This document shows positions 43,886 through 55,213 of a stretch of DNA of 64,000 nucleotides, piece after piece (the stretch's first letter is position 1; every line of letters starts with the position of its first letter). The notes under the pieces were generated by a model, which saw nothing but the letters and a program-made list of their open reading frames with translations, was not told the origin of the DNA and did no database searches. Origin of the DNA: Chlorocebus sabaeus (lineage: Eukaryota; Chordata; Mammalia; Primates; Cercopithecidae). Made by a program: the position numbers and the translations under genes. The stretch lies in NCBI RefSeq assembly GCF_047675955.1, contig NC_132929.1:33720421-33784420 (forward strand). The letters run 5' to 3'.

Positions 43886-45600
43886 GCATGAGGTGCCGTA
43901 ACAGATGTAAATATCTATCCTTGTCAAAACAGAAATCGTTTCATCGAAATGAATTGAAACCGTATGACACAGGTCTCAAACTCAGAGGCTGCTGGGAGCT
44001 AGCCATTTAAATAAAGCCGTCTGGATATACAACAGGGACTTCTAGGGATTGCAGTAAACCGCAGAGCTCGCAGCCATGGGAGATAAACAACTTTGAACAG
44101 GAGAAAATTCAAGCCCAGGGTTGCCAGATTTTCCCAGAGAAGTTGGAAATCAGGGATTTTATGTGCAAATTTCTTATTTTAAAAAATATTGTACAGATAA
44201 AATAAAACCCGGCCAACAGCTTGTTATGCCTGCTTTTAAAAAGCTAATTTTAGAGTTCCATATGCAGAGACACACACCATACTACAAAAGAGAAACTCAG
44301 CCCCATAAATTCAGGAGAAGAGATGATGTCTGTCATTTGGAAAGAATGTGCCAATGATATCAACCCACAGACTTGTTTTTCTAAGGCCCTTACTCAGCAA
44401 ATACATTGAACCTCTGGGGCTTATGTTGCAATCTCTGGAATATCCTCCAACTTTCCTTGATGACTTTTGATTTCCTGCCCATTCCATGCCTAGTACCATT
44501 TAAATTGCTGTAGTCTTCCAGCTTGACTGTAAATTATACATTCCACATTGATATGCTTTTTCTCTACAAGGTAGAAAATAACATTTTACAATTTTAAATA
44601 TAACATTCATTTTTATCTAACAGCTACCTTCATTACTTACTCACTGAAAAGAGGTCCATTATAAGCAACAGCTAGATGGGGACAAGACTGACTGTCTAGA
44701 ATTTTCTATACCAAGCTTTCCAATACACATTAAGGATGAAAATCCTTTTGTTCCAGACAAAGAAGGAAAATAAACCATAGGTATATCAGAAAAGGAAAAA
44801 GAAAATACAATGTTAAATGAAAACACAAAAAGGGGGTGGGGGAGGGAGGGATTTGGCCAAAAAAAAAAGCAGAAAAGTTAAGTCCTACCTTGAAGATTTC
44901 TCAGTTATTTTTACTTCTCTACCTAGAAAGGCTTAAGCCCCTTAATTCATGCTTGATTTCCATTGAGCATCTCCACCACTAGTTCCCTTTCTTTGAGGGG
45001 AAAAGGACCCAATAGGAAACACTCTTATTTTCTTTGTTTAACTACTTTGCAAAATGTTCTTGTGCGAACTCAGCATGGTGGTTTAATTTACAGGTTGGTG
45101 CGTTTAAAGCTACCCTTTTGTGGAAGGCACTACCCCTTTGGAGATTGGAGAAGTTACTACCCGGAGTATAACCTTTCATTTGAAACTGAGGTTTCCAATG
45201 AGCATGGCCAAGATATGATTGCGTTGAGTTACTGTTGTTATGATTGGTTTCAATATTTTAAAACCAATGAGCCTGAGAATATTAAGGAACATGACTGATG
45301 GAGTGACATGGCCAGGTCAGTGAGGGTGGTGCTGTGTTAAAGAAATGGTGAGACAGTGGAGTCCAGGAAGTTGAGGTGGGAGACAGAGTGAGAGGGAGTG
45401 TGAGCACAGGGCTTCCTGCAGTCCCCAAGCTCCGGCCTAATGAGCAGGAGCAACCATGATCCTGAGGAGAGTATCGGGGATCAATCCATGTCAGGCCCCT
45501 GCCTCTCCCAGTCCTTCAGATAGGGAAAAGCCAGTGTGGCATGAGAAGGAAATAAAAACTGAGGTTAATTTTCACGAGAGCAAAGAGTAGTGAATATAAC
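43886..45600. other. Unassigned intergenic sequence
   Basis: Near 44,115-44,200 'agggttgccagattttccc' hints at a small DNA-transposon end of the type at 59.74 kb. An A-rich purine tract lies at 44,818-44,870. The 111-residue ORF at 44,963-45,298 shows no recognisable domain. I recognise nothing else. Confidence 0.5.
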
Positions 45601-45604
45601 ACCA

Positions 45605-45705
45605 GAGGCTGAGCTCTGTTATGTGCTAACTCTGTGGCCTTGAGTAAGCTCTATAATCTCTTTGAATTTTAATTTTACAATTTATAAAATGAAAACTTTA
45701 TAAGA
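45605..45705 (-). repeat. MIR-like fragment (antisense)
   Basis: 'agctctgttatgtgctaact' and 'ctgtggccttgagtaagctc' are antisense MIR-like; the rest is degenerate. Confidence 0.6.
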
Positions 45706-45712
45706 TAAAAAT

Positions 45713-46720
45713 CCAAGGACTCTTCCGTGTCTTATGTTATATAGCCAGGCACTTTCCCTCAACTTTTTATTTTGAAAAATTTCAAGTCTATGGAAAAGAT
45801 AAATGGATTGAACTAACAATATGCCCTTCTAGATTCACCGAGTGTTAACATTTTACCTTATTTGCTTCTTCCTTGTGTCTCTGTTGCTATCTATCTATCA
45901 GTCTATCAATCTATCCATCTATCTATCTACCTACCTACCTATCTATCTACCTACAGAGGAAATACAGGAGGAATAAAATATATATATTATTATTATTTGT
46001 TAAATTACTTAGAGTAAGTTGCAGACATTCATGGAATTTAGTCACTACTTCACCATACATTGCCTAAGAATAAGGAGGTTCTTCTATGTAACTACAATAT
46101 CATAACCACATCTAAGAAAATGACAATAATTCCATATGATCTAATATTCAGTTTGTATTTATATTTCTAAAATTATGCCAAATTCTTGCACTTGATTGTG
46201 TTTTTAGCCTTTTAAAGCTTTGTTTTAAAATATAAAAAAGAAACTTTTTCTTTTTTAATAATTTATTTACGTTGACTTTTTAAAGGAGTCCAGTTATTTC
46301 ATAGAATGTTCCACACATTCTAGATAAAGCTGCTTGTTTCCTCTTGGTGTTTGTTGTGTAACCTGTTCCTCTATCCGTATATTTTCTGTGCCCTGAAAAT
46401 TAGGTCTGGCAAGTTGATTAGATTCAAGTTAAACATCTCTGGCAAGAACACTGCATTGTCCATTTTTTTACTTAATGTTGAATCACACTAGGGTAACCAC
46501 TTAATGTCATAAGAGTGTCCCGGTATAAGTGATGCTAAGTTTGATCCCTTGGTTAAGGTGGAAATGGCCAGAGGTCTCCACAGAGTAAAGGTACATTTTC
46601 ATTTTCGCCTCCTTTGTCATCAGTAATCTGTGAGGTAGTACTTTGGTACCATATGAATTGACCTTTCTCCAAAATGTCACCCAACTGTTTTAGTATTCAT
46701 TAAAGATCCTTACCTGAGTC
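45713..46720. repeat. Old LINE-like interspersed repeat, with (TATC)n microsatellite
   Basis: 'gattcaccgagtgttaacat', 'gagtaagttgcagacattca', 'ctacaatatcataaccacat' and 'gaaaatgacaataattccat' belong to a familiar old repeat whose subfamily I cannot name. A TATC/TACC microsatellite lies at 45,886-45,955. Its first 100 bp is the probable source of the 40.6-kb copy. Confidence 0.65.
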
Positions 46721-46824
46721 CATCATTGTATTAGGGCCCTATCCTTCTTCCTTTATTTATTAGCTAATATTCTTCTGTAAAGATGAGCTTGCCTTTTATT
46801 CTGTTTCTTCCCTGTTTTCACTGT

Positions 46825-46845
46825 CTATGTCTCTCTCTGTCTCTC

Positions 46846-46880
<35 letters not shown>

Positions 46881-46895
46881 TTCCTCTCTCTCTAC
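46825..46895. repeat. (TCTG)n/(TC)n microsatellite
   Basis: Tandem TCTG units followed by TC dinucleotides: 'gtctgtctgtctgtctgtct' then a run of CT. Confidence 0.95.
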
Positions 46896-47133
46896 ATCAT
46901 ATTTCTGTGGTCTCATACATTTCTTTTTCATTTAATGTCTTAAAATCAGTTGCTTACTTTATTTTTTTAATGTTCGAACTGTCCCAAATTTGTTTAAAGG
47001 GAGCCCCTTCAAAATGAATCCTGTATCCTTTTTATAAGAACGTACTAGTTTTTGAGTTTCTCCTTGATTTCTGGCACCATAAAATGTTTCTGATTCATTT
47101 TATTTTTTTTTCTCAGATCTGGATTAAGCCATT

Positions 47134-47551
47134 TGTATTAGTCTGTTCTTGAATTTCTGTAAAGAAATACCTGAGACTTGGTAATTTATAAAGAAAAGAG
47201 GTTTAACTGGCTCATGGTTCCACAAGTTTTACAGGAAGCATGGTACTGGCATCTGCTCAGCCTCAGGAAACTTATAATCATGGCAGAAGGAGAAGGGGCA
47301 GCAGGCACTTCACACGGCTGGAGCAGGAGCAAGAGAGAGGGAGGAGGTGCCACACACTTTCAAACAACCAGATCTCGCGAGAATTTACTCATCATCACAA
47401 GAACAGTACCAAGGGGATGGTGCTAAAACATTCATGAGAAATCCACCCCCATGCCCATGATCCAGTCACCTCTCACCATGCGCCACCTCCAATGCAGGCG
47501 ATTACAATTTGACATGAGGTTTGGGTGGGGACACAGATCCAAACCATATCA
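47134..47551 (-). mobile_element. MaLR solo LTR (MST/MLT1-like, antisense)
   Basis: Reading antisense, 'tgtattagtctgttcttgaa', 'cctgagacttggtaatttat', 'atcatggcagaaggagaagg' and 'caaaccatatca' give a full MaLR LTR. The 5-bp flanks ccatt (47,129-47,133) and ccgtt (47,552-47,556) form a target duplication with one change. No internal sequence adjoins it. Confidence 0.88.
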
Positions 47552-47747
47552 CCGTTCTCCAAGGAGTCCTGTTTCTTTGCAATGGAGAGCAGTATTTACA
47601 ACAAGAACTAGACAGTAAGCATGTTCATTGCAGCTAGGTGTCACCACTTGTTAGACCATTCAAGTGGGCAAAGCAAGGAAATATATGTGCTCAAGACTCA
47701 TATATTCAAATTTAATGTAAAAGGTTTTTTTTAACTTATTGTATTTT

Positions 47748-48064
47748 TTTTTCTTTTCTTTTTTCTTTCCTTTTTTTTTTTCGAGACAGAGTCTCACTCT
47801 GTCACCCAGGCTGGAGTGCAGTGGTACGATCTCAGCTCACTGCAGCTTCCTCCACCTGGGTTCCAGCAATTATCCTGCCTCAGCCTCCCAAGTAGCTGGG
47901 ACTATAGGTGCATGCCACCGTGACCAGCTAATTTTTGCATTTTTTAGTAGAGATGGAGTTTCAGCGTTATTGGCCAGGCTGATCTCAAACTCCTGACCTC
48001 ATGATCCACCTGCCTCAGCCTCCCAAAGTACTGGGATTACAGGCGTGAGCCACCACACCTGGCC
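47748..48064 (-). mobile_element. Alu (antisense)
   Basis: Full antisense Alu with a long pyrimidine end. Flanks are aacttattgtatttt (47,733-47,747) and aacttactgtatttt (48,065-48,079). Confidence 0.95.
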
Positions 48065-48339
48065 AACTTACTGTATTTTCAACTTTTATTTTCCATTACA
48101 GTAAAGTCTTGATTCCCAAAAATGTTACTATATCTACTTATTTGCTTTATCCTAATAATAGTCATATAGCAGTTTAAAATTATAATACTACTATTCTTAA
48201 AAACCAATAAATATACCACATAAAGCTTTAGCTGCATTTGAAAGTCTTCTTCTTAGAATATATCCCTCTGAGGGATAGTCAGCCAGAGTCCTAATACCAA
48301 AATTTACTTGAATCAATTATTTTTTCTATGTGGTTATTT

Positions 48340-51060
48340 TATTTTTATTTATTATCATTATTATTATATTTTCAGCTTTTATTTTAGATTCAGGAGATAC
48401 ACATGCCGGTTTGTTACCTGGGTATGTTGTGTGATCCTAAGGTTTGGGGTATGAATGATCCTGTCACCCAAGTACTGAGCATAATATCCAACAGTTCATT
48501 TTTCAACCCTTCCCCCTTCCCTGCCACCTCTAGTATTCCCCAGTTTATATTGTTGCCATCTTTATGTGCACGAGTATCCAGTGTTTAGCTCCCACTTATA
48601 AATGGGAAATATGCAGTATCTGACTTTCTGCTCCTGTGTTAATTTGCTTAGGATAATGCCCTCCAGCTTCATCCATGATATTGCAAAAGGCTTGATTTCA
48701 TTCTTTTTTATGGCTGCATAGTATTTCATGGCATTTATGTACCACATTTTCTTTGTCCAATCCACCACTGGGCACCTAGGTTGATTCCATTTCTTGGATA
48801 CTGTGAATAGTGCTATGAGGAACACATGAGCACATGTGTCTTTTTGGTAGAATGATTTGTTTTCTTTTGGATATATAATCAGTAATGGGATTGTTGGGTT
48901 AAATGATAGTTCTAAGTTCTTTGAGAAATCTCCAAACTACTTTCCATGGTGGCTGAATTAATATACATTCCCATGAACAGTGTATAAGCTCCCTTTTCCC
49001 CATAGCCTTCCCAACATTTGTTGTTTTTGACTTTTAGTAATAGCCATTGTGAATGGTATGAGACAATATCTCACTGTGATTTTGATTTGCATTTCTCTGA
49101 TGATTTGTAATATGGAGTATTTTTTCATATGTTTCTTGGCCACTTATATGTTTACTTTTCAGAAGTGTCTGTTTATATCTTTTACCTATTTTTTAATGTG
49201 ATTTTTCTTGTTTGTTTAATTGTGTAAGTTCCTTATAAATTTCAGATATTAGACTTTTGTCAGATGCATAGTTTGCAAATTTTTCTCCCATTCTGTAGGT
49301 TGTTTACTCTGTCAATAGTTTCTTTCTTTGATTGTATCCCACGTGTCAATTTTTGTTTTTGCTTCAAGTGCTTTTGAGGACTTAGTCATAAATTATTTCA
49401 CAAGGCCCATGTCCAGAATGGTGTTTCCTAGGTTTTCTTCTAGGGTTTTTATAGTTTGAGGTCTTATCTTTAAATCTGTTATCCATCTTCAGTTAATTTT
49501 TGTATATAGTGTAAAAAAAAAAAAGAGAGAGATCCAGTTTCATTCTTCTGCATATGGCTAGCCAGGTATCCCAGCACCATTTATTGAATAGGGAGTCCTC
49601 TCCCCACTGCTTATTTTTGTCAACTTGGTTGAAGATCAGAGGGCTGTAGGTGTGCAGCTTTATTGTTAGGTTCTTTATTCGGTTCCATTGGTCTATTGTC
49701 TGTTTTCGTACCAGTACCATGCTGTTTTGGTTATTGTAGCCCTGTAGTATAGTTTGAAGTTGGGTAATGTGATGCCTTCAGCTCTGTTCCTTTTGCTTAG
49801 GATTGCTTTGGCTATTCAGGCTTTTTTTGTTCCATATGAATTTTAGAATAGTTTTCCTAATTCTGTGAAAAATGACATTGATAGCTTGTTGAGAATAGCA
49901 TTTAATCTGTAGATAGCTTTCAGCAGTATGGCCATTTTAATGATATTGATTCTTCTGATACATGAGCGTGGAACATTTTTCTATGTGTTTGTGTCATCTA
50001 TGATTTGTTTTATAGTTCTCCTTATAGAGATCTTTCACCTCCTTGGTTAGATGTATTCATAGGTATTTTATTTTTCTGTGGCTATTACAAATGAGATTGC
50101 ATCCTTTATTTGGCTCTCAACTTGCATGTTATTGATGTATAGAAATGCCACTAATTTTTGTACATTGATTTCATATCCTGAAACTTTACTGAAGCCATTT
50201 ATCAGTTCCAGCAGCCTTTTGGCAGAGTCTTTAGGGTTTTCTAGGTATAGAATCCTGTCATCTACAAAAAGAGATAGTTTGACTTCTTTTCCTATTTGGA
50301 TGTGTTTTCTTTCTTTCTCTTGCCTGATTGCTTTGGCTAGCACTTTCAGTACTATGTTGGATAGGAGTGGTAAGAGTGGGCATCCTTATCTTGTTCCAGT
50401 TCTTAAAGGGAATGCTTCCAGTTTTTGGCTTAGTGTGATGTTGGCTGTGTGTTTCTCATAGATGGCTGTTATTATTTTGAGGTATGTTCCTTCATTATCT
50501 AGTTTCTTGAAGGTTTTTATCATGAAGGGATGTTGGATTTTATTAAAAGTTTTTTCTGTGTCTATTGAAATGATCATGATATTTTTGTTTTTATTTCTAT
50601 TTATGCGGTAAATTACATTTATTGATTTGCATATGTTGAGTCAATCTTGCATCCCAGGATTGAAGCCTATTTGATCAAGGTGAATTAACTTTTTTTTTTT
50701 TTTTTTTTTGAGATGGAGTTTTGCTCTTGTTGCCCAGGCTGAAGTGCAATGTCTAGGCTCACTGCAACCTCCGCCTCCCAGGTTCAAGTGATTCTCCTGC
50801 CCCAGGCTCCCGAGTAGCTGGGATTACAGGCGCTCACCACCACACCCAACTAATTTTGTGCGTGTGTGTGTGTATTTTTAGTAGAGATGGGATTTCACCA
50901 TGTTGGCCAGGTTGGTCTCAAACTCCTGACCTCAGGTAATCTGCCTGCCTTGGCCTCCCAGAGTGTTGGGATTACAGGCATGAGCCACCGTGCCCAGCCG
51001 AATTAACTTTTTGATGTGCTGTTGAATTCAGTTTGCTATTTTGTTGAGTGGTCATTTCAT
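48340..51060 (-). mobile_element. 5'-truncated L1 (antisense), split by an Alu
   Basis: The 3' end is near 48,340 ('cttttattttagattcagga' is the reversed L1 3' UTR). Going to higher coordinates on the minus strand come the ORF2 C-terminus (WCWDTWLAICRRMKLD near 49,560) and then reverse transcriptase pieces: FVDDRILYLENP near 50,260 and IISIDTEKTFNKIQHPFM near 50,550. All reading is broken by stops. About 2.4 kb of L1 remains and the 5' part is missing. Confidence 0.93.
50693..50999 (-). mobile_element. Alu (antisense) inserted in L1
   Basis: Full antisense Alu with gaattaactttt on both sides (from 50,682 and from 51,000), a clear target duplication in the L1. A (TG)n patch lies at its central linker (50,860-50,872). 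Confidence 0.95.
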
Positions 51061-52399
51061 CAAAACAATATAGTTTCATTTTTTAAACTGTATTCCAATT
51101 TTAGATTTTGCTTCCTCCTACCCTTTTTAATTTTAACATTTAATTTTCCAAGTATATAAGACATTCACACACTGACACCGCTGTTCCCTCCAACCCAGTT
51201 CCAATCCTCCCCCTTATAGGTTTTATAATCCTTTTTGTATTTCTTTCTTTCTGCAAACACACAGACACACACACGCACACACACTCACACACACTCTCAC
51301 AATTTTTCCTTCTTTTTGGACAGAGGATATTCTACTATATGCTTTTTGTACCTTGCTTCTTTTATTTAACAATGTATCCGAAAAATTACTCCAAATCCAC
51401 TCATAGAGATTTTCCTCATTCTTTTTCATGTTTCACCAGGTATTTTTAAATGCATATTTATTACAGAATAATACAAAATAAGACTTCAGGAAGACAGGAA
51501 GTGCCTGACATTATAATAAAAGATTTTAAAGTTGGAAATAGAGTTAAAAATCAAATGGGCCAATATTTCTACTTTATAATTGTAGAATCGGAGGCTCAAA
51601 AGGGGGAACTGACTTGGCCCATGCAGTGGATGCTGGATTGTGTTGCCCAGATTGCTTCAGGACCAAAAGGCTAATCGCAGCTGCTAGAGATGCTGCTGGC
51701 ACGTCCTGCTGCGTTATTGCCCTATATCGGGAAGAGGTGCCTCAACAAAGATCCCACCCCTCCCGGCTGGCATCAAAAGACAGGCTACCATGGGTCCAGT
51801 CCAGGCACCTTGTCTCAACTCAGGACAGCTGTGCAGGGCCACCACAGCTCCAGAGTGACCCCATGGGGTTAGCTGAGCCCTGTGGTGACAGCATCATAGC
51901 CCAGCTTCTCCTCTGTCCAGTCCTGCTTTCTTTCTTCAAGGTATTAATCTATGAATCCTCCTGAACCTTGATCTCCAACTCAGGGTCTGCCTCCTGGGGC
52001 CCAACCTGAGACCCCGAGAGTCATCCATTTTATTATCAGTAGAATAAAAACTAGACACCAAATCTTCTGACAATAAATCTACTAGTTGTACTGTATCATA
52101 TTGCCTTTCAGATCCTTATCAATTTCCTTAACTGTTAAGAACACTGAGGTCACTAGTTAAATTTCCTTCTGGGGCAAAAAAGTCTCTATCTTTAAAGTTA
52201 CTTGGCATCAAAGATAGTATTCTAGTTTTATTTAAAATACAATATATTTAAAACACAACACATTGTGTTTTAAATAAAACAAACTAGAATATCCACTAAA
52301 ATCTCTTCAACGTTTGAGTCTGGATAAAATTGGTATGAAGTCCTAGTCCACACTGTGGAAATTCAAAGCTTTCTGAAAGATTTCTGAAAATTTCCCCAA
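51061..52399. other. Unassigned intergenic sequence
   Basis: A (CA)n tract lies at 51,258-51,300. The region 51,600-52,020 is more GC-rich and contains 'caactcagggtctgcctcct' and 'cccaacctgagacc', which suggest an old repeat end. Its 116-residue ORF has no recognisable domain. A hairpin lies at 52,218-52,291. Confidence 0.5.
52218..52291. repeat. Inverted repeat (hairpin)
   Basis: 'tattctagttttatttaaaa' (from 52,218) is inverted as 'ttttaaataaaacaaactag' plus 'aata' (to 52,291), with 3 extra bases in one arm and a loop of about 18 nt. Confidence 0.85.
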
Positions 52400-52492
52400 A
52401 AGCTTATATTCTTAAAACAATTATTGCTCTGTCTCCTGTTTCCAAATGTACTCTCTGGCACAGAGCAGGTGCTCAACAAATATTTATTGTTA
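52400..52492 (+). repeat. L2-like 3' end
   Basis: 'tctctggcacagagcaggtg' and 'ctcaacaaatatttattgtt' match the L2 3' terminus. Confidence 0.65.
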
Positions 52493-54910
52493 GCCAAGTG
52501 CCTCTTTTCCTTTCTCCTGAGAATAGTGGCTTCTTTTGGGAAACAATTCCTTTTCCCAGCATCTCAATACTAAAACAAGATCTCCAAAACAGAGTAGTTC
52601 TCTTTTCACATGTGACGATTTTAGCATCAGTGATTGGCCCAAGGTTGAACATAAAACCCAATTCAAGCCAATCAGAGTCTCTTCCAGTTAGTAAAGATTA
52701 GAACTAAGGGGAAAAGATCTTTTCGTCTCTGGCAGTGAAGCTCTGAGGATAAGAGCTGCTGCTGGCTACATCCCTGTTGAGTAGAGAAAGTTCATCTGTC
52801 AAGGAAAAAATAAAGCCCACACATAATGATCAAGAGAGGAATCTGATGGTGTTTGAGTCCTACATAGCATAGTCTCTGAGCCAGTTCCACCTTCACCTTT
52901 CCCACAGTGTGAGCTGAAAAATGACATCACTGTCAGAGAAACAGGCTACATTACCTCCCCACAAGATGGAGATGATGATAAGTGGCAATAATTGTAGTGG
53001 AAAAGGAATATAGAATTAGAAAATAACACTAATTATAAAAACAAGTCAAAAACTGTATAGATAAAAAGGCAAAGAGAGAGCAACAGATTAAGAAGGTGAA
53101 CAATGTTGCACAGTTCATTTGTGAATTGTTAAAAAAATGTAGCCTCTCCCTGGAACACCCTTGCCCTTTGTCCACCAGCAACCCCTGTGATTCCAAAAAA
53201 CGCCATGTCTCTCCTCCAGAGGAAAACTTACTTGTGGCCCTTATCTAACCTCTCACCCTACAAATCTCTGTAAGTCCAATGTGGAACATGGGTTTGAGGG
53301 AGACTTCATTGGCTAAACACTTACCAAGAAGGCTTCAAAAAGCTGGTAGGGATTTTAGTATCCATGTCACACAGAACAATGGCATTTGGGCTGGAAGAAC
53401 GGCCTTAAGTTGGCTGTCTACATTAGCATTATCAAACAATCACTGAATCTCCAATGGCCTACCCTAAGACTTCGGGAAGTGGAGGTTTTGTCTTTTGCAA
53501 AAGATTGATCCTCCTTTCTCTTTCTTTTTCTACAAAAAGGAGAAAGATTTATCCTAGCATTAAGTACCAGAGGAAACCTATGTTTGCTTCGGTGGAGCTG
53601 ATGTGTAAAATCATTCCTCCTTTCCGGTTCTAAGCAGAATCACGTGCTCAAAAGGATGCAATCCATGGAATTTATAACAGCCAACCTTCTAACATTGTCC
53701 CCCTCCCTCCAATACACATACATACTTAGTCTTACAGGGGTGCTGTTCAAAAAAGACCTCACCAAAAGCCCCCTCATATTCGGGTCTGCCTGTGCAGTTT
53801 TTACAGACGAAGGGTCTTGGGAACCCTGCCCAGGTTCTTCCTGGACAAAAGTCATAAATAACTCCACCTGGGTAGGTGACTGCTGGGGTCTGTAACATGG
53901 GCGTTTTCCCAGTGCAGAGGCTGCGAAATCCTCCAGGGTTTGAGATAAAATGTTAACTCTGCTGACTACAAGAAAATGATGAAGAAACAGAAAATACTAC
54001 CTTAATACCAAACACTGGATTGTAATATTAATTTTCAAAATTCTAATTCTCTGAGCTTCCACTCCTGCATCCACAAAATGAAGAATAAGACCTACCTCAT
54101 GCAGTGTCTTGCTTAGGCAATGTTGTCTGAGTAAGTGAATCACTGAGCTAATTAATTTGCTGAATAAATGCATCAGTGTTCTTGGTTGCAAACAATGGAA
54201 ACTCAATACAACTAACTTAAGCAGAAAGAGCATCTGTGGCCAAGGCCCCAGGGGGCTCACAGAATTAGCCAGGAAGCAGAAAAGCCAGTGCACGACTGTG
54301 GGGCGAAACCCAAGCAGGAAACACAGCCAAGGTCTTGACACAGGAGCAGCCAGTCAGGACACAGCTGTCACCCCACAGTGCTCACATGCTGCTCAGTTGG
54401 AAGCCTGTCCCTGACCACCCCCAGACACGTCCCCTGCTGCTGGGCTGTCCACTCACCGAGTGCAACTCCCCTGCCAAAGAAAACAGAAATGGGTCTCATT
54501 CTGTATGCCTGAGTCTCCTGGCTTCACCACTTAATGTTTAAAAAAATGTATGAATGTAACAATGTGGAGAAATTACTGCAATTTTGAAATAGCCATTTCT
54601 TTCACAACTGGAAGAATTAATTTCAAGTTTACTTTATACCTGCTTCTGCCAAGGACTTGGGCCCTTATACAGGTTAAAACTCAGTCCAAAAAAAAATGCT
54701 AGATGGATGGATGGATGGAGGCTTGGATAGTTACACAGGTAGATAAATAACACAATAGAAAAAAAGCAAAAACAAAACCGCCAAAAAAAACAGCTAAAGG
54801 GAAATACGTCTCAAGCACTTGACTTCAGTAAATGAGCACATTTGGACAATGAATTTAACCTTAAGTTATCTGGCACCCACGACTTAGAGAGAAGTATGAA
54901 GTACTATACA
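52493..54910. other. Unassigned intergenic sequence
   Basis: A weak antisense MIR-like patch occurs at 54,050-54,130. A short (GGAT)n lies at 54,701-54,720. Opposed ORFs (83 residues plus, 75 and 69 minus at 53,640-53,898; 85 plus and 114 minus at 53,997-54,414) have no domain that I know. Confidence 0.5.
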
Positions 54911-54911
54911 A

Positions 54912-55211
54912 TTTTTTTTTTTTTTTTTTTTGAGACAGAGTCTCGCACTGTCACCCAGGCTGTAGTGGAGTGGCACTGTCTTGGCTCACTGCAAACTCCG
55001 CCTCCCGGGTTCAAGCGATTCTCCTGCCTCAGTCTCCCAAGTAGCTGGGATTATAGGCGCATGCCACCACACCCAACTAAGTTTTTATATTTTCAGTAGA
55101 GATGGGGTTTCACTAAGTTGGCCACGATGGTCTCAAACTCCAGACCTTGTGATCTGCCTGCCTCGGCCTCCCAAAGTGCTGAGATTACAGGTGTGAGCCA
55201 TCGCGCCCAGT
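54912..55211 (-). mobile_element. Alu (antisense)
   Basis: Full antisense Alu from a 21-bp T-run and 'gagacagagtctcgcactgt' to 'gtgagccatcgcgcccagt'. Confidence 0.95.
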
Positions 55212-55213
55212 CT

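Noticed and set aside
48562..50577. Minus-strand ORFs with reverse-transcriptase motifs as a separate gene
   Set aside because: They are pieces of L1 ORF2 in a 5'-truncated, stop-ridden element.
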